Notes: generated by a model not told the origin, from the sequence alone. A stretch of DNA of 64,000 nt from Deltaproteobacteria bacterium (GCA_020635195.1 JACKAG010000002.1:62001-126000); one strand, 5' to 3'. Shown: positions 1 to 9,363, numbered from the stretch's first letter. Made by a program: numbers and translations.

Positions 1-854
1 TCGCCAGCGAGTTTCGCTATCGCAATCCTTGTCTGGATCGCTCGACTCTGGTGATTGCTGTCACTCAGTCCGGAGAGACAGCCGATACTCTGGCCTGCAT
101 TAAACATGCAAAAAAAGCAGGTTGCCAGACCTTTGCCCTGTGTAATGTTTTGTACTCTTCTGTGCCAAGAGAGTCCGATGTCACTCTCTATATGGAGGCA
201 GGGCCTGAAATCGGCGTTGCCTCAACCAAAGCCTTTACTTCTATGGTCCTTAATTTCTTTCTTATGAGTCTTGAGCTTGCAAGGTTGCGGGGGGTCCGTT
301 CTCCGGAGGGTATGGAGCGGGCTCTGGAGGCTCTTCGGATACTTCCTAATCAGGTGTCTTCCCTGATGAGCCTTGAGGCAAGAATTTCTGAGCTTGCAGG
401 TGAATTGTTTGAGTCAGGACACTGCCTTTTTCTTGGAAGAGGGCACTTCTATCCGGTTGCTCTGGAAGGAGCACTGAAACTTAAAGAAATCTCATATATT
501 CATGCAGAGGGCTATGCCGCTGGAGAACTTAAGCATGGTCCTATTGCGTTGATTGATAAGAATATGCCTGTGATTGCTATCATCAATACATGCCAGGATT
601 TCGAAAAAACACTGTCTAATCTTGAGGAAATTCATGCCAGAGAAGGGCAGCTGATTGTGGTTGGTCAGGATAAAGATCGGCGTCTTGAGGATCTTTGTCG
701 TTATATGATTCCTTGTCCTGTAAGTCCGGAACCTGCGTTACAGGCTTTGTTGAATGTGATTCCTTTGCAGATGTTTGCATATTTTATGGCTCTGCACAGA
801 GGGACTGACGTTGACCAGCCAAGAAATCTGGCAAAATCTGTGACCGTTGAATGA
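1..854 (+). CDS. glmS: Glucosamine-6-phosphate synthase, C-terminal part (5' end outside window)
   Basis: The reading frame is open from the left edge, so only the last 284 or so residues of a protein usually near 600 residues are visible; the N-terminal glutamine amidotransferase domain lies upstream. GlmS makes glucosamine-6-phosphate from fructose-6-phosphate and glutamine, the first committed step to UDP-GlcNAc for peptidoglycan and LPS. The visible part is the isomerase half with two SIS domains: it opens with ASEFRYR, continues with TQSGETADT (sugar-phosphate loop of SIS 1), GPEIGVASTKAFTS, then GRGHFYPVALEGALKLKE and AEGYAAGELKHGPIALID of SIS 2, and ends with DQPRNLAKSVTVE, the standard family C-terminus. 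A GTG at 51 lies inside the conserved region and is not the start. The next gene begins 69 bp downstream on the same strand. Identification is secure; only completeness is limited. Confidence 0.96.
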   Translation, partial: ASEFRYRNPCLDRSTLVIAVTQSGETADTLACIKHAKKAGCQTFALCNVLYSSVPRESDVTLYMEAGPEIGVASTKAFTSMVLNFFLMSLELARLRGVRSPEGMERALEALRILPNQVSSLMSLEARISELAGELFESGHCLFLGRGHFYPVALEGALKLKEISYIHAEGYAAGELKHGPIALIDKNMPVIAIINTCQDFEKTLSNLEEIHAREGQLIVVGQDKDRRLEDLCRYMIPCPVSPEPALQALLNVIPLQMFAYFMALHRGTDVDQPRNLAKSVTVE

Positions 855-923
855 TGATCCTGCCATGATAAGCCTCCTTTTTCTGTGACGGTCAGACTGG
901 CGAAGTTGAGAGATTTGTTTGCT

Positions 924-3038
924 ATGAACCAACTACTGAAGTCCCTGAACTCGGTTCAGCGAGAGGCTGTGCTACGCACGGCCGGGCCCCTTGTTATCTT
1001 TGCCGGAGCGGGCAGTGGAAAAACCCGTATTATCACGACCAGAATTGCATGGTTAATTGAGCAGGGGGTGTACCCTTGGCAGATTCTGGCAGTGACATTT
1101 ACCAACAAAGCCAGCAGGGAAATGAAAGAGAGGCTCTGTCAGCTGAGCCCTGATAGCCGTAGTGTTCATATCGGGACATTTCATTCGGCCTGTGCGAGAT
1201 GGCTCCGGGAGTTTGCAGAATATCTGGGCTTCTCAAAAGATTTTACCATTTATGATGAAAAAGATGCTCAGTCTGCTCTCAGGCGAGTTATGGAGCAGTT
1301 GAGGGTGGATCAGGGGGCAGCCGTAAGTGAATACAGGTATGCCATCAGTAAGGCGAAAGTCAGAGGATGGTTGCCGGCAGACCTGAAACGAGAGGTCGCA
1401 GTTCAGCCTGATCGCTATCCTCCTATGGCCGGAGACGTTTATCACGCATATCAGGAATATCTGGCACAGTGTCATGCGATGGATTTCAATGATCTTTTGC
1501 TGAATATGGTTTTGTTATTACGAAGAAATCACGAGGTAAAGGAGCGCCTGAGAAAGCGTTATCGCTATATTATGATTGATGAATATCAGGATACCAATCC
1601 GGCACAGTTTGCGCTGATATCAGAGCTGGTTTCTGAGGATCAGAATCTCTGTGTGGTGGGTGATGATGATCAGTCGATCTACAGCTGGAGAGGGGCAGAT
1701 CCTGGTAATATTCTCACTTTCAGGCAGCAATATCCGACAGCCCATGAAATTCGTCTGGAGCAGAATTATCGCTGTAGCAATACCATTATTCAGGCAGCTG
1801 CCAGTCTGATCCGGAACAACCGAACCAGGGTTGATAAACAGTTATGGACAGAGAACCCTTCAGGAGAGCTGATCAGTGAAGATGAGTACTATGATGGAGA
1901 GCTGGAAGCAGCGATGATCGCTGAAAATATAAGGAAAGAGCAGAAGCTTTATCCTTTTGCGCAAACAGCTGTTTTTTACCGTACCAACGCCCAGTCACGA
2001 TTGTTTGAGGAAAACCTGCGTCGACAGAATATTCCATACAGGATTTATGGAGCGTTACGCTTTTATGACAGGGCTGAAATCCGGGATATTCTTGCATGGA
2101 TTCGTCTGATGGTGAATCCGGGTGATGACCTTGCGTTCCAGAGAGCTATTGTGACCCCTCCCCGGGGGATTGGTGCGACAACTCTTGTTCTGATTAAGGA
2201 TCAGGCTCTGAAGGAGGGCAGCTCACTGCTGGACAGTCTCAGGATGCTTGCCGCTCAGCCAGAACTTCCACGGGTGACAAAAAAATTACAGGCTTTTCTT
2301 GGTGACTTTGACAAGCTTCGTCAGGATTGTCTTGGTGCATCTCCGGATGATGTGATTGGTCTGATTCTGACAGGAACAGGCTACCATAAATGGCAGCAGA
2401 AAAAAGACCCGGAGCAGGCGAAAGACAGGCTTGCGAATATTCATGAACTGAGTGTTGCGATTTCATCTTATTATGAAGCATTCCCTGAGACATCGCTTGC
2501 AGAGTGGCTCAGAGATCTGGCTCTCGCAGGTTCGGAGGAAGAATCTGATGGAGGTGTTTCTCTGATGACATTACACTCTGCCAAGGGACTTGAGTTTGAC
2601 AGAGTATATATTGCAGGCGTTGAAGATAAACTGCTTCCACATGTTAATTCGATGGAAGACAGCAAGGCTCTTGAAGAAGAAAGACGCCTTTTATATGTTG
2701 GCATGACCCGGGCAAAGCAGAAGTTAAGCCTGAGCTATGCAAGAAGACGACGGATTTTTAATCAGTGGGTAGCCCATCGACCATCGCGCTTTCTCAGAGA
2801 AATTCCCTCGTCTCTGATCCGGAGCGCTTCTCCTTCTGCTCCGGTGATTTCCGCATCCTCAGGACGTCAGACAACGGCATTTGCAACGGGAGCCTATGTC
2901 TCTCACCCTACTTTTGGTAAGGGCAAAATCGAGGCTCTGGAAAATGGCGACCGTTATATGAAGGCACTGGTATGCTTTTCTGAGTTTGGTAAGCGTATGG
3001 TCCCGGTTCACCATCTGAAAGGAATTTCATCTCTGTAA
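924..3038 (+). CDS. pcrA: UvrD/PcrA-type superfamily 1A DNA helicase
   Basis: A 704-residue 3'-to-5' DNA helicase of the PcrA/UvrD/Rep family, acting in nucleotide excision repair and removal of obstacles from DNA. The Q-motif region LNSVQREAVL is followed by Walker A GAGSGKT near residue 30, VTFTNKASREMKER (motif Ia), DEYQDTNPAQ (motif II), GDDDQSIYSWRGADP (motif III), QNYRCS (IV), VSLMTLHSAKGLEF (V) and EERRLLYVGMTRAK (VI). The last 45 or so residues (VSHPTFGKGKIEAL to the end) match the Tudor-like C-terminal extension of PcrA that contacts RNA polymerase, which favours PcrA over Rep. An upstream GTG at 885 is also open, but the ATG at 924 gives the usual family start (MNQLLKSLNSVQREAV) and follows a purine-rich AGTTGAGAG. 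It converges with the minus-strand operon whose last gene ends 6 bp away. Confidence 0.94.
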   Translation: MNQLLKSLNSVQREAVLRTAGPLVIFAGAGSGKTRIITTRIAWLIEQGVYPWQILAVTFTNKASREMKERLCQLSPDSRSVHIGTFHSACARWLREFAEYLGFSKDFTIYDEKDAQSALRRVMEQLRVDQGAAVSEYRYAISKAKVRGWLPADLKREVAVQPDRYPPMAGDVYHAYQEYLAQCHAMDFNDLLLNMVLLLRRNHEVKERLRKRYRYIMIDEYQDTNPAQFALISELVSEDQNLCVVGDDDQSIYSWRGADPGNILTFRQQYPTAHEIRLEQNYRCSNTIIQAAASLIRNNRTRVDKQLWTENPSGELISEDEYYDGELEAAMIAENIRKEQKLYPFAQTAVFYRTNAQSRLFEENLRRQNIPYRIYGALRFYDRAEIRDILAWIRLMVNPGDDLAFQRAIVTPPRGIGATTLVLIKDQALKEGSSLLDSLRMLAAQPELPRVTKKLQAFLGDFDKLRQDCLGASPDDVIGLILTGTGYHKWQQKKDPEQAKDRLANIHELSVAISSYYEAFPETSLAEWLRDLALAGSEEESDGGVSLMTLHSAKGLEFDRVYIAGVEDKLLPHVNSMEDSKALEEERRLLYVGMTRAKQKLSLSYARRRRIFNQWVAHRPSRFLREIPSSLIRSASPSAPVISASSGRQTTAFATGAYVSHPTFGKGKIEALENGDRYMKALVCFSEFGKRMVPVHHLKGISSL

Positions 3039-3044
3039 GGATGG

Positions 3045-4418
3045 TCACAGAGAGTCGTTTTCAGGGCTTTGTTCTTCAGTTTCCTGCGGTTTCAGATCCT
3101 GTCTCTTTCCGGAGTGCTGACAGACATAGGCTGCGGCATCCCTGATTTTGGCTCTGACTTCTTTCCAGGAATAGTTTTTTCGGACATATTTTTTCCCCTG
3201 CATACCAAGCCCTTTCATTAGTTCAGGGTGGCTAAGAAGCTGGTGCAGGCAGAAGTGGAATGATTCTTCGTCATTGTAATAGAATCCGGCAGAGCTCATC
3301 AGACAATGATCTTTTAAAACCTCGCAGTTTCCGTTGACCAGAGCCGGGATTCCCATACTCCATGCTTCCAGTAAAGAGAGTGACAGACTTTCAAAAGGTG
3401 AGGGCATCACAAAGAGGCTGGCGCCAGATAAAAGCGCAAGTTTTTCTTCGTCGCTGATAAAGCCAGGAAACAGTATGTCCGGATGCTCTGGCAGCTCCAT
3501 ATAGCATTTACCGATCGCTACCAGTTTAAGAGGCCCCTTCTGTTGATGACGGTAACTCAGGAAATTCCGGAATAAAAAATCGAGCCCTTTGGAGCTATCC
3601 AGGCGTCCGATATAGATCAGATAACGGACGCCTTCTAATCCATAGCGATTGAGAGTCGTGGCTGCATCAGATGGAGCTTCGGGAAGATCAATGCCGGAGC
3701 CACAGATTTCACCTGGTTTGTCCCGAAGGCTGTCTGGAAAAACATGTTCAAGCATTTTTTTCTCTGCGCGTGAATTATAAAGAAAATATGCAACATGTTT
3801 GAACATGGGTCTGAAGAGCCTGAAGACCAGGCATGCTTCTTTATGAGCTGTCGGGATCAGGATCGATTTGTGTGCGACTTCCGGAAGGCCGTAGTAAGTT
3901 GTGGCGTAATTATAAGAGAAGAAGAAGACCAGGTCATATTTGTGCTGCTGTAACCGGAGGTATTCAGTCAGAGAAGAAGAGACAGGTCCCTGTAACTTCA
4001 TCCACATTTGTTCCATTTCATCAAGGAGTTCTGAAGAAAGGCCAGAAAAAGATGTTGCTGTGTCTTTACACCGTTCCGGGGGAGCTTCATGCAGGCGCCT
4101 GATATGCTCATCTGTACTGAGGTCAAGATCAAGGCCCTGATATTTGAGCAGATAGAGGTTGATCAGGGTATTATAAAGCCCAGAAAAAGAGCGGACAGGG
4201 CGGCAGTGGTCCACTCTGAAGCGGTTGATGCTATATCCGGATTCAACACTTCTCCCTGCCGGAAAGTAATTTTCCCATTCATAGTAATCAAGAGCACAGG
4301 TGGTCAGGACATCAATATCCCAGATATCTTTCATGCGCTCGACGAACTGGCGACAATGATATTCTGCGCCACCATTGATTTCCTGACCAAATCGGGTGAC
4401 AACAAAGGCAACTTTCAT
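3045..4418 (-). CDS. GT4-family glycosyltransferase
   Basis: A 457-residue GT-B fold glycosyltransferase of the GT4 type. The N-terminus MKVAFVVTRFGQEINGGAE is the typical acceptor-domain start with a glycine-rich loop; the C-terminal half carries YIGRLDSSKGLDFLF, VAIGKCY, LFPGFISDEEKLALLSGAS and PSPFESLSLSLLEAWSMGIP, the donor-nucleotide-sugar site with an EX7E-like arrangement, followed by GLGMQGKKYVRKNYSWKEV. It is the last gene of a five-gene minus-strand operon headed by an ABC polysaccharide exporter and lies 24 bp after the preceding glycosyltransferase, so a role in assembling the exported glycan in the cytoplasm is inferred. Donor and acceptor sugars cannot be read from the sequence. 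An insert-like stretch around residues 90-130, between the two domains' usual landmarks, has no feature that I recognise. The last 25 residues are charged and probably disordered. Confidence 0.85.
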   Translation of the reverse strand: MKVAFVVTRFGQEINGGAEYHCRQFVERMKDIWDIDVLTTCALDYYEWENYFPAGRSVESGYSINRFRVDHCRPVRSFSGLYNTLINLYLLKYQGLDLDLSTDEHIRRLHEAPPERCKDTATSFSGLSSELLDEMEQMWMKLQGPVSSSLTEYLRLQQHKYDLVFFFSYNYATTYYGLPEVAHKSILIPTAHKEACLVFRLFRPMFKHVAYFLYNSRAEKKMLEHVFPDSLRDKPGEICGSGIDLPEAPSDAATTLNRYGLEGVRYLIYIGRLDSSKGLDFLFRNFLSYRHQQKGPLKLVAIGKCYMELPEHPDILFPGFISDEEKLALLSGASLFVMPSPFESLSLSLLEAWSMGIPALVNGNCEVLKDHCLMSSAGFYYNDEESFHFCLHQLLSHPELMKGLGMQGKKYVRKNYSWKEVRAKIRDAAAYVCQHSGKRQDLKPQETEEQSPENDSL

Positions 4419-4442
4419 ATGTTCTGCTTACCTTACTCTCTT

Positions 4443-6716
4443 TTATAGTTGAAGCAATTCCCGGACTGATTCATCAGATCCCCGTAAGAGGGATCGTTGT
4501 ATGACAGCAGCGCTCTTTGTTCTCATATGAAGACAGAGGTCCGGATCTGTTCCGCAGCTGTGTATATGATCCCATGCTCTGGAGATATCAGAGGGGCCTG
4601 TGTTCATCCCGCAAGAAAAATCAGGCAAATCCAGCAGAGTCGCCAGGACAGGTGAATGGAGGCAACACACGGGTAGAGCCAGGCTGAGGGCCTGATAAAT
4701 TTCAGAGAGCTGTTCCAGAGGATCTCCGATTACCAGGAGAACTTCACTTAGTGCAAAATATTCTGCAAATGTGTCCTCTTTCCTGATGACAGTATAGTGA
4801 TCGGGAGGAAGGCAGTGGCTGAGTTCTTCCATGTGCCTGGGAGAACAGGTACGGATATCAGGGAGCATAAAGTGCAGATGTTTTTTGTTTTCCTCCGGGA
4901 CTTCCTGGATGAGGGCTGTCAGAGCCTGTCTGGCTGACGGATGGTCCGCAGAGATCAGGCTTATGTTGAGTCCTTTTTGCATCAGAGTCTTACGATGGGA
5001 AGATCCGATATGCAGTTCCGGGCGCACCTCAGCAAGGTCGAGATAAGGGAGGCAGTCTGTCCCGGCTTGCTGGGAAAAGGGGCTCAGGAGTCTGTCAAAT
5101 TGTGTGTTGTCACTATGGTTGCTTTTTGTTGTGAATGGCAATAAGAGGCGCCGGTATTTCTGTGCCCTCAGCTCTGAAATCAGGGCGCTTGCATCTTCCC
5201 ATGGATCTTCGGAATACCAGAATATCCTGCTCCAGTGATGAGGAGGGCGCTTGAGACAGTTTTCCAGGCTTTGTGGCCGAAGTCCCTCTGTGACAGCAGA
5301 AGCATTTCCACGGAACAGGAGCTCTACAGGTTCGTGGGATGTTTGTCGCAAAACCCGGATGATGGCAGAAAGGTCTTTTCTGCACCATGAGGGGACTGCC
5401 TTTGGCCAGGGAAGGATCAGCAGGGTGCGGTTTTCTGTTGCCTGAGTTTCTGTTTCAGGCCGCGGGAAACTGAGTCTCTGAAAGACATCCTCATAGCGGC
5501 GGATGACTTCTGGCCACGCGCAGGTATTCTGGCAGTAATCTCGTCCGCTGTTTCCCATGGCTGCAAGGGTTTCAGAGGAGGAAGCTGCGATGTCGTGGAA
5601 GATATCCTCCCAGGTTTTTTGCGGACCTGTGATCCAGCCTCCTGAGCCGGAGTCTTTGACGGCTTCTCTTGTCGCCAGGCATTCGCCATTTACAATCACC
5701 GGACGGCCTTCGTGCCAGCTTTCGAACATGACCCTTGAAAAACTTTCATTTTTACCCGGCACAGCCAGGGCGAGGCTGTTTCTGAGCAGCCAGAGTTTTT
5801 CAGAATCCTGAACCTGGCCAAGGTCGGTGATGCCCTCCGTGAGCTGCTGAGGAGGAACGTGTCCGGAGCCAGCCAGGATAAGCCGAAGGTCAGCATTCTG
5901 ACCTTTGCGGAAGTTCTGAAAGGCACTAACCAGTTCCCATGTATTTTTTTCCTGACAGCGTCTGCCCAGATAAAGGATAAAACGAGTTCCGGCTTTCCGG
6001 AGAAAGTCTGTTGAGGGAGGGGGTTCTGTTGCTGTAAGAAAATCAATTCCCTCACCCACCACAAATGATTTGTAGCTGATTTCTTGTCCGAAGATTCCTC
6101 TGGCCAGTTCGTACTCTCCTCTGGAATTAAAAAGCAGTCCACCGCAGATGCCTGCCATTTTCTGGCAGGCAGAGAGGTAGGCATACGCTTCGTCATGCAG
6201 GCAGGGTTGTAGCAGGGCTTTTTTTCCCAGCTGACGGACCCCATCCCATGCCAGAGGAAACAGGTAAGGAATAAAAATGACAAAATCAAAAACATGCTGA
6301 TGCTCAGCTATCCAGTCGATAAGGGCCGGACTATTGGCGTTTTCAGACCAGTAGTGAGCTTCATCCTGAATACTGATAGGATTAAAACCCGGAATTAAGT
6401 GTTTGTCAGGAATGTTAAGTAAGTTCCGGACAATGCGGTTAAATGTGCTGGGGTCGCGTTTTCCAAGGGGGAATCGCAGCACTTCGACTGCGGCATCCAT
6501 AGAGAGGCCGGGGCTCCAGAAGTCCCTGTCCCAGCTGCCGGTGAAGCCCTCTGAACAGCTGGTCAGTACGGTCACCTTATGTCCGGCAGAAGAAAGCTTT
6601 AAAGCGAGCTCTCTGGCCTGACTTTCCGCTCCACCCTTCAGCTCCTGGCCATACCAGGTGGTGCTTATTCCGATTCTGTAACGCTTTCTTTGTGGGAGCA
6701 TGCTCAGATCCTGCAT
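4443..6716 (-). CDS. Two-domain glycosyltransferase (GT4 plus uncharacterised C-terminal half)
   Basis: A 757-residue protein, about twice the size of a usual GT4 enzyme. Residues 1 to about 400 form a complete GT4 glycosyltransferase: ISTTWYGQELKGGAE at the N-terminus, VVGEGIDF, LYLGRRCQEKNTWELV, LAGSGHVPP and a PGKNESFSRVMFESWHEGRP donor-site motif. This N-terminal half resembles the neighbour at 3045-4418 in its opening signature and suggests duplication. Residues from about 425 on begin again with a beta-strand-like start (RTLLILPWPKAVPSW) and end with a stretch (LSEIYQALSLALPVCCL) reminiscent of a second GT-B C-terminal lobe, but I see no convincing donor-site motif, so this half may be degenerate or have another role. 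Its start overlaps the stop of the upstream DUF4214-like gene by 13 bp, indicating translational coupling. Alternative Met at 6701. Confidence 0.8.
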   Translation of the reverse strand: MQDLSMLPQRKRYRIGISTTWYGQELKGGAESQARELALKLSSAGHKVTVLTSCSEGFTGSWDRDFWSPGLSMDAAVEVLRFPLGKRDPSTFNRIVRNLLNIPDKHLIPGFNPISIQDEAHYWSENANSPALIDWIAEHQHVFDFVIFIPYLFPLAWDGVRQLGKKALLQPCLHDEAYAYLSACQKMAGICGGLLFNSRGEYELARGIFGQEISYKSFVVGEGIDFLTATEPPPSTDFLRKAGTRFILYLGRRCQEKNTWELVSAFQNFRKGQNADLRLILAGSGHVPPQQLTEGITDLGQVQDSEKLWLLRNSLALAVPGKNESFSRVMFESWHEGRPVIVNGECLATREAVKDSGSGGWITGPQKTWEDIFHDIAASSSETLAAMGNSGRDYCQNTCAWPEVIRRYEDVFQRLSFPRPETETQATENRTLLILPWPKAVPSWCRKDLSAIIRVLRQTSHEPVELLFRGNASAVTEGLRPQSLENCLKRPPHHWSRIFWYSEDPWEDASALISELRAQKYRRLLLPFTTKSNHSDNTQFDRLLSPFSQQAGTDCLPYLDLAEVRPELHIGSSHRKTLMQKGLNISLISADHPSARQALTALIQEVPEENKKHLHFMLPDIRTCSPRHMEELSHCLPPDHYTVIRKEDTFAEYFALSEVLLVIGDPLEQLSEIYQALSLALPVCCLHSPVLATLLDLPDFSCGMNTGPSDISRAWDHIHSCGTDPDLCLHMRTKSAAVIQRSLLRGSDESVRELLQL

Positions 6717-7138
6717 AATGAAGCCAGTTTAAACCTGAGAACAGCCGCAAGGAATCTTTGCCGGAATTTCCATGCCAGTCTGGACCTGATGCTGTGTCCG
6801 GGAAAGCCTTTATTTCTAAGGTTTTCTTCAGAACAGTAGAGGCTCAATAACATGGCCCGGAGCCCTCTGGAGCGGAGAAGGGAAAGAGCAGTTTCATAAC
6901 CTCCGGGTTCAGGCTCACGGCGCAGGATCATCTGATAAGCCTGAGTGATGACTCCTTCCGCGGAAAGGTTGCGATCCAGGTATTGTTCGAGATCGCGGAG
7001 GCTTGAAAAAACCCTGAGCTCTGCTCCGTAAAACTGTTTAAGGCGACAAAAGCGTTCGACCGGCTTAGAGTCGGCCCATGCTTCTGTTTCATGTGTTTCA
7101 GAAATTGTTCCGGAGCATGGATCTTGTTTATGATTCAT
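6704..7138 (-). CDS. Small protein with DUF4214-like segment
   Basis: A 144-residue protein of unknown function. Residues from about 83 to 120 read AYQMILRREPEPGGYETAL followed by LLRSRGLRAMLLSLYCSEE, which fits the DUF4214 pattern (Y..lLgR.pDp.G...W...L..G......l..S.E). DUF4214 units are known as repeats in surface-layer and secreted proteins and also occur attached to glycosyltransferases, so association with a polysaccharide locus is not unexpected. No signal peptide or membrane segment is visible; the N-terminal third is charged and the C-terminus is basic. The ATG at 7138 is preceded by a good AGGAGA Shine-Dalgarno. It lies 25 bp after the ABC ATPase gene and overlaps the next glycosyltransferase by 13 bp. 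One degenerate unit only, so the family assignment is moderate. Confidence 0.65.
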   Translation of the reverse strand: MNHKQDPCSGTISETHETEAWADSKPVERFCRLKQFYGAELRVFSSLRDLEQYLDRNLSAEGVITQAYQMILRREPEPGGYETALSLLRSRGLRAMLLSLYCSEENLRNKGFPGHSIRSRLAWKFRQRFLAAVLRFKLASLCRI

Positions 7139-7163
7139 TGCGTTCTCCTGCTCTGCTGTCGGT

Positions 7164-8423
7164 TCAGTTCAGCTGGCTCGCCGCTGGACAAAGAGGGCCT
7201 GGAACTTTTTCCGCTGAGAATGTTGTGTGTAAGAGGGAGACTCCGAGAAACTGAAAATCAGTTCTGGGGAGGACCCGGAAAGAGAAAATCCGGTCGATCC
7301 ACTGATAGCATTCGCCAACATGGGTGCTGTCCTGATGGATAGCGACAGATAGCGTATATTCACCAGGACCCAGGTTCATATCAAATGCAAAGCTGAAGGC
7401 CGCCTGTGTGCCTTTTTGCCATGTTCCTGAAGGCCGGTACAATCGTTCGGTATTGGTCCCGAATATGTCATAGCCGAGTCTGTCTCTTATTAAAAAACCT
7501 ATGGTGGGATTGTCGACGGTTTCATGAAACAGGACATTAAGCTGAAGCAGGCATGCCTTCCCTGCTTCTATCGCTCTGATGTCACTGTGATCTTCACTCT
7601 GAAGCTGGACAGAAAGAATCTCTGCTTTGCCATTGCCGGAGCTGGCCGGATCGTGGAATGATGTCTGTTGACTGCTGTGCCCCAGGCAGAATTGTTCATC
7701 ATGTTCCGCCAGTTTTGCATTATAAAGTTCCAGAATTTCCCGGGCACTGCCGGTTGCAATAACAGAGCCCTTTTGCATAAGGGCAACCTGATCGCAGAAT
7801 AGCTTGATCATGCTCAGGTCATGGGAGACAAATAAAATGGTCGTCCCTTTCTGACGGAATTCATGCATGCGGCGCACACATTTTTGCTGAAAATAGGCAT
7901 CCCCGACACTGAGAGCTTCATCAATAATAAGGACGTCAGGATCAATCGATGTGGCCAGAGCAAAAGCGAGTCGGACGTACATACCTGTACTGTAGGTTCT
8001 GACAGGCTTGTCAAAGTAATCTCCCAGCTCACAAAACTGCTCAATCGAATCAAGGCGTGAGAGAATTTCTTCTTCTGTCAGTCCGAGAAGTTTGCCATTC
8101 AGAATGACATTGTCCCGGCCATTGAGTTCTTCATGAAAGCCAGTCCCCAGTTCAAGGAGGGCTGCGATCTTACCGCTTCGCTCAATTGTGCCGCTTGTCG
8201 GAGCCAGGGTTCCGGTGATGATTTTTAAGAGGGTGCTTTTTCCGGCTCCGTTCAGGCCGATCAGACCAAAAATCTGACCTTTTTCAATGTTTAAAGAAAC
8301 GTTCCGCAGGGCCCAGTGATCCTGATGATAGGTCTTTTTACCGAAGGACAACCATTCTCTGAGACGGTCTTTTCGGGTAGGGTAAACTTTAAATTTTTTG
8401 CTGATATTTTGTATTGTTATCAT
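7164..8423 (-). CDS. wzt: ABC transporter ATP-binding protein for polysaccharide export (Wzt-like)
   Basis: A 419-residue ATPase of the ABC-2 polysaccharide/teichoic-acid export group, expected to power transfer of a lipid-linked glycan across the inner membrane with the permease encoded just upstream. The ABC domain (residues 1 to about 245) has Walker A GLNGAGKST, the Q-loop region, the signature YSTGMYVRLAFALA and Walker B VLIIDEALSVGD with the switch histidine in FVSHDL. A C-terminal extension of about 170 residues beyond the ABC domain (from about 270, ILSVQLQSEDHSD onward, with GLGYDIFGTNTERLYRP-type segments) matches the Wzt carbohydrate-binding C-terminal domain that recognises the terminal modification of O-polysaccharides. 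A TTG at 8432 would overlap the permease stop, but the ATG at 8423 follows GAGAG and starts with MITIQNISKKF, the usual family start. Closely linked to the permease gene. Confidence 0.9.
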   Translation of the reverse strand: MITIQNISKKFKVYPTRKDRLREWLSFGKKTYHQDHWALRNVSLNIEKGQIFGLIGLNGAGKSTLLKIITGTLAPTSGTIERSGKIAALLELGTGFHEELNGRDNVILNGKLLGLTEEEILSRLDSIEQFCELGDYFDKPVRTYSTGMYVRLAFALATSIDPDVLIIDEALSVGDAYFQQKCVRRMHEFRQKGTTILFVSHDLSMIKLFCDQVALMQKGSVIATGSAREILELYNAKLAEHDEQFCLGHSSQQTSFHDPASSGNGKAEILSVQLQSEDHSDIRAIEAGKACLLQLNVLFHETVDNPTIGFLIRDRLGYDIFGTNTERLYRPSGTWQKGTQAAFSFAFDMNLGPGEYTLSVAIHQDSTHVGECYQWIDRIFSFRVLPRTDFQFLGVSLLHTTFSAEKVPGPLCPAASQLN

Positions 8424-8428
8424 GGCTC

Positions 8429-9244
8429 TCAAAGCTCATCTGCAATCTGGTCGCGAAACAGTAAGAGTGTTGCTGCACCGACAGTGTAAGAGACAAGACC
8501 AAGGATCAGGCATATCCCCAGTATCCGGAAATCAGGCCACTTTTGCCACACCAGAATATCCTGGTATGTTCTGCTGAAATAATAGAACGGGTTAAGCAAA
8601 AAGAATTTCTGATAAAAAGGAGGAATCCGGTCAATGCTGTAAACGACCGGGGTCATCCAGAACCAGACCTGAAACAAAATATTAAGGACCTGCTGCACAT
8701 CCCGCAAAAATACATTAAAGACACCAAGAATCATACCCATTCCGGATGCGAAGAGGAGCTGAGCCAGAATCAGAAAAGGTAAGCAAATTGCAGAGAGGCC
8801 TGGGATATGGCCCGTACACAGCAGCAGGAGCAGATAAAAGCTCATGCTGATCATAAACGTAAGGGTCGTTGAACCCGTTGTAATACTCTGAATAATCTCT
8901 TTCGGAAACGCTATCTTTTTTATGAAATTAGCGTGCTCGTGAAACTGAGCGCTGCTTCTGAGAACGGTTTCCTGAAACGCAGTCCATGGGAGCAGTCCTG
9001 CACAGAGGTAGATGGTGAAGTGCAGAGGGCTGGTTTGCTCGTCGCCCAGGCGGACTTTCATAATATACGAAAAAATCACAGTATAAATCGCGATCATTGC
9101 CAGCGGATGGATAAAATTCCAGTAGCTCCCCATCGCAGAGCCAAGATAGCGGACCCGGAAGTCTCTGCGGATAAGATCCGTGATTAAAGTCCGGCTTTCC
9201 ATGTTTATTTTTGCAAAATGTACTAATGTCCTGACAGGGTTCAT
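8429..9244 (-). CDS. wzm: ABC-2 type polysaccharide export permease (Wzm-like)
   Basis: A 271-residue inner-membrane permease of the ABC-2 family with about six hydrophobic segments. MNPVRTLVHFAKINMES, LITDLIRRDFRVRYLGSAMG and WNFIHPLAMIAIYTVIFSYIMKV are typical of the Wzm/TagG/KpsM group, as is the region LLPWTAFQETVLRSS and the late segment FYYFSRTYQDILV. The frame is open up to an ATG at 9358, but that start would sit only 5 bp from the terminator hairpin of the upstream helicase gene (9364-9403), has no Shine-Dalgarno and would add a non-family N-terminus; the ATG at 9244, with AGAGAG upstream, is preferred. It heads the five-gene operon and with Wzt forms a complete exporter. Confidence 0.88.
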   Translation of the reverse strand: MNPVRTLVHFAKINMESRTLITDLIRRDFRVRYLGSAMGSYWNFIHPLAMIAIYTVIFSYIMKVRLGDEQTSPLHFTIYLCAGLLPWTAFQETVLRSSAQFHEHANFIKKIAFPKEIIQSITTGSTTLTFMISMSFYLLLLLCTGHIPGLSAICLPFLILAQLLFASGMGMILGVFNVFLRDVQQVLNILFQVWFWMTPVVYSIDRIPPFYQKFFLLNPFYYFSRTYQDILVWQKWPDFRILGICLILGLVSYTVGAATLLLFRDQIADEL

Positions 9245-9363
9245 CCGGAAATCTCTCTGGGGGAAGGTTCCATACCAGGCTATGATCACCATGCTGTGCT
9301 CATGCAAGGCGACACAATAACTGGAGATGGTGCAAGTTGCTACTACTCTTTCTTTCATGGGTA

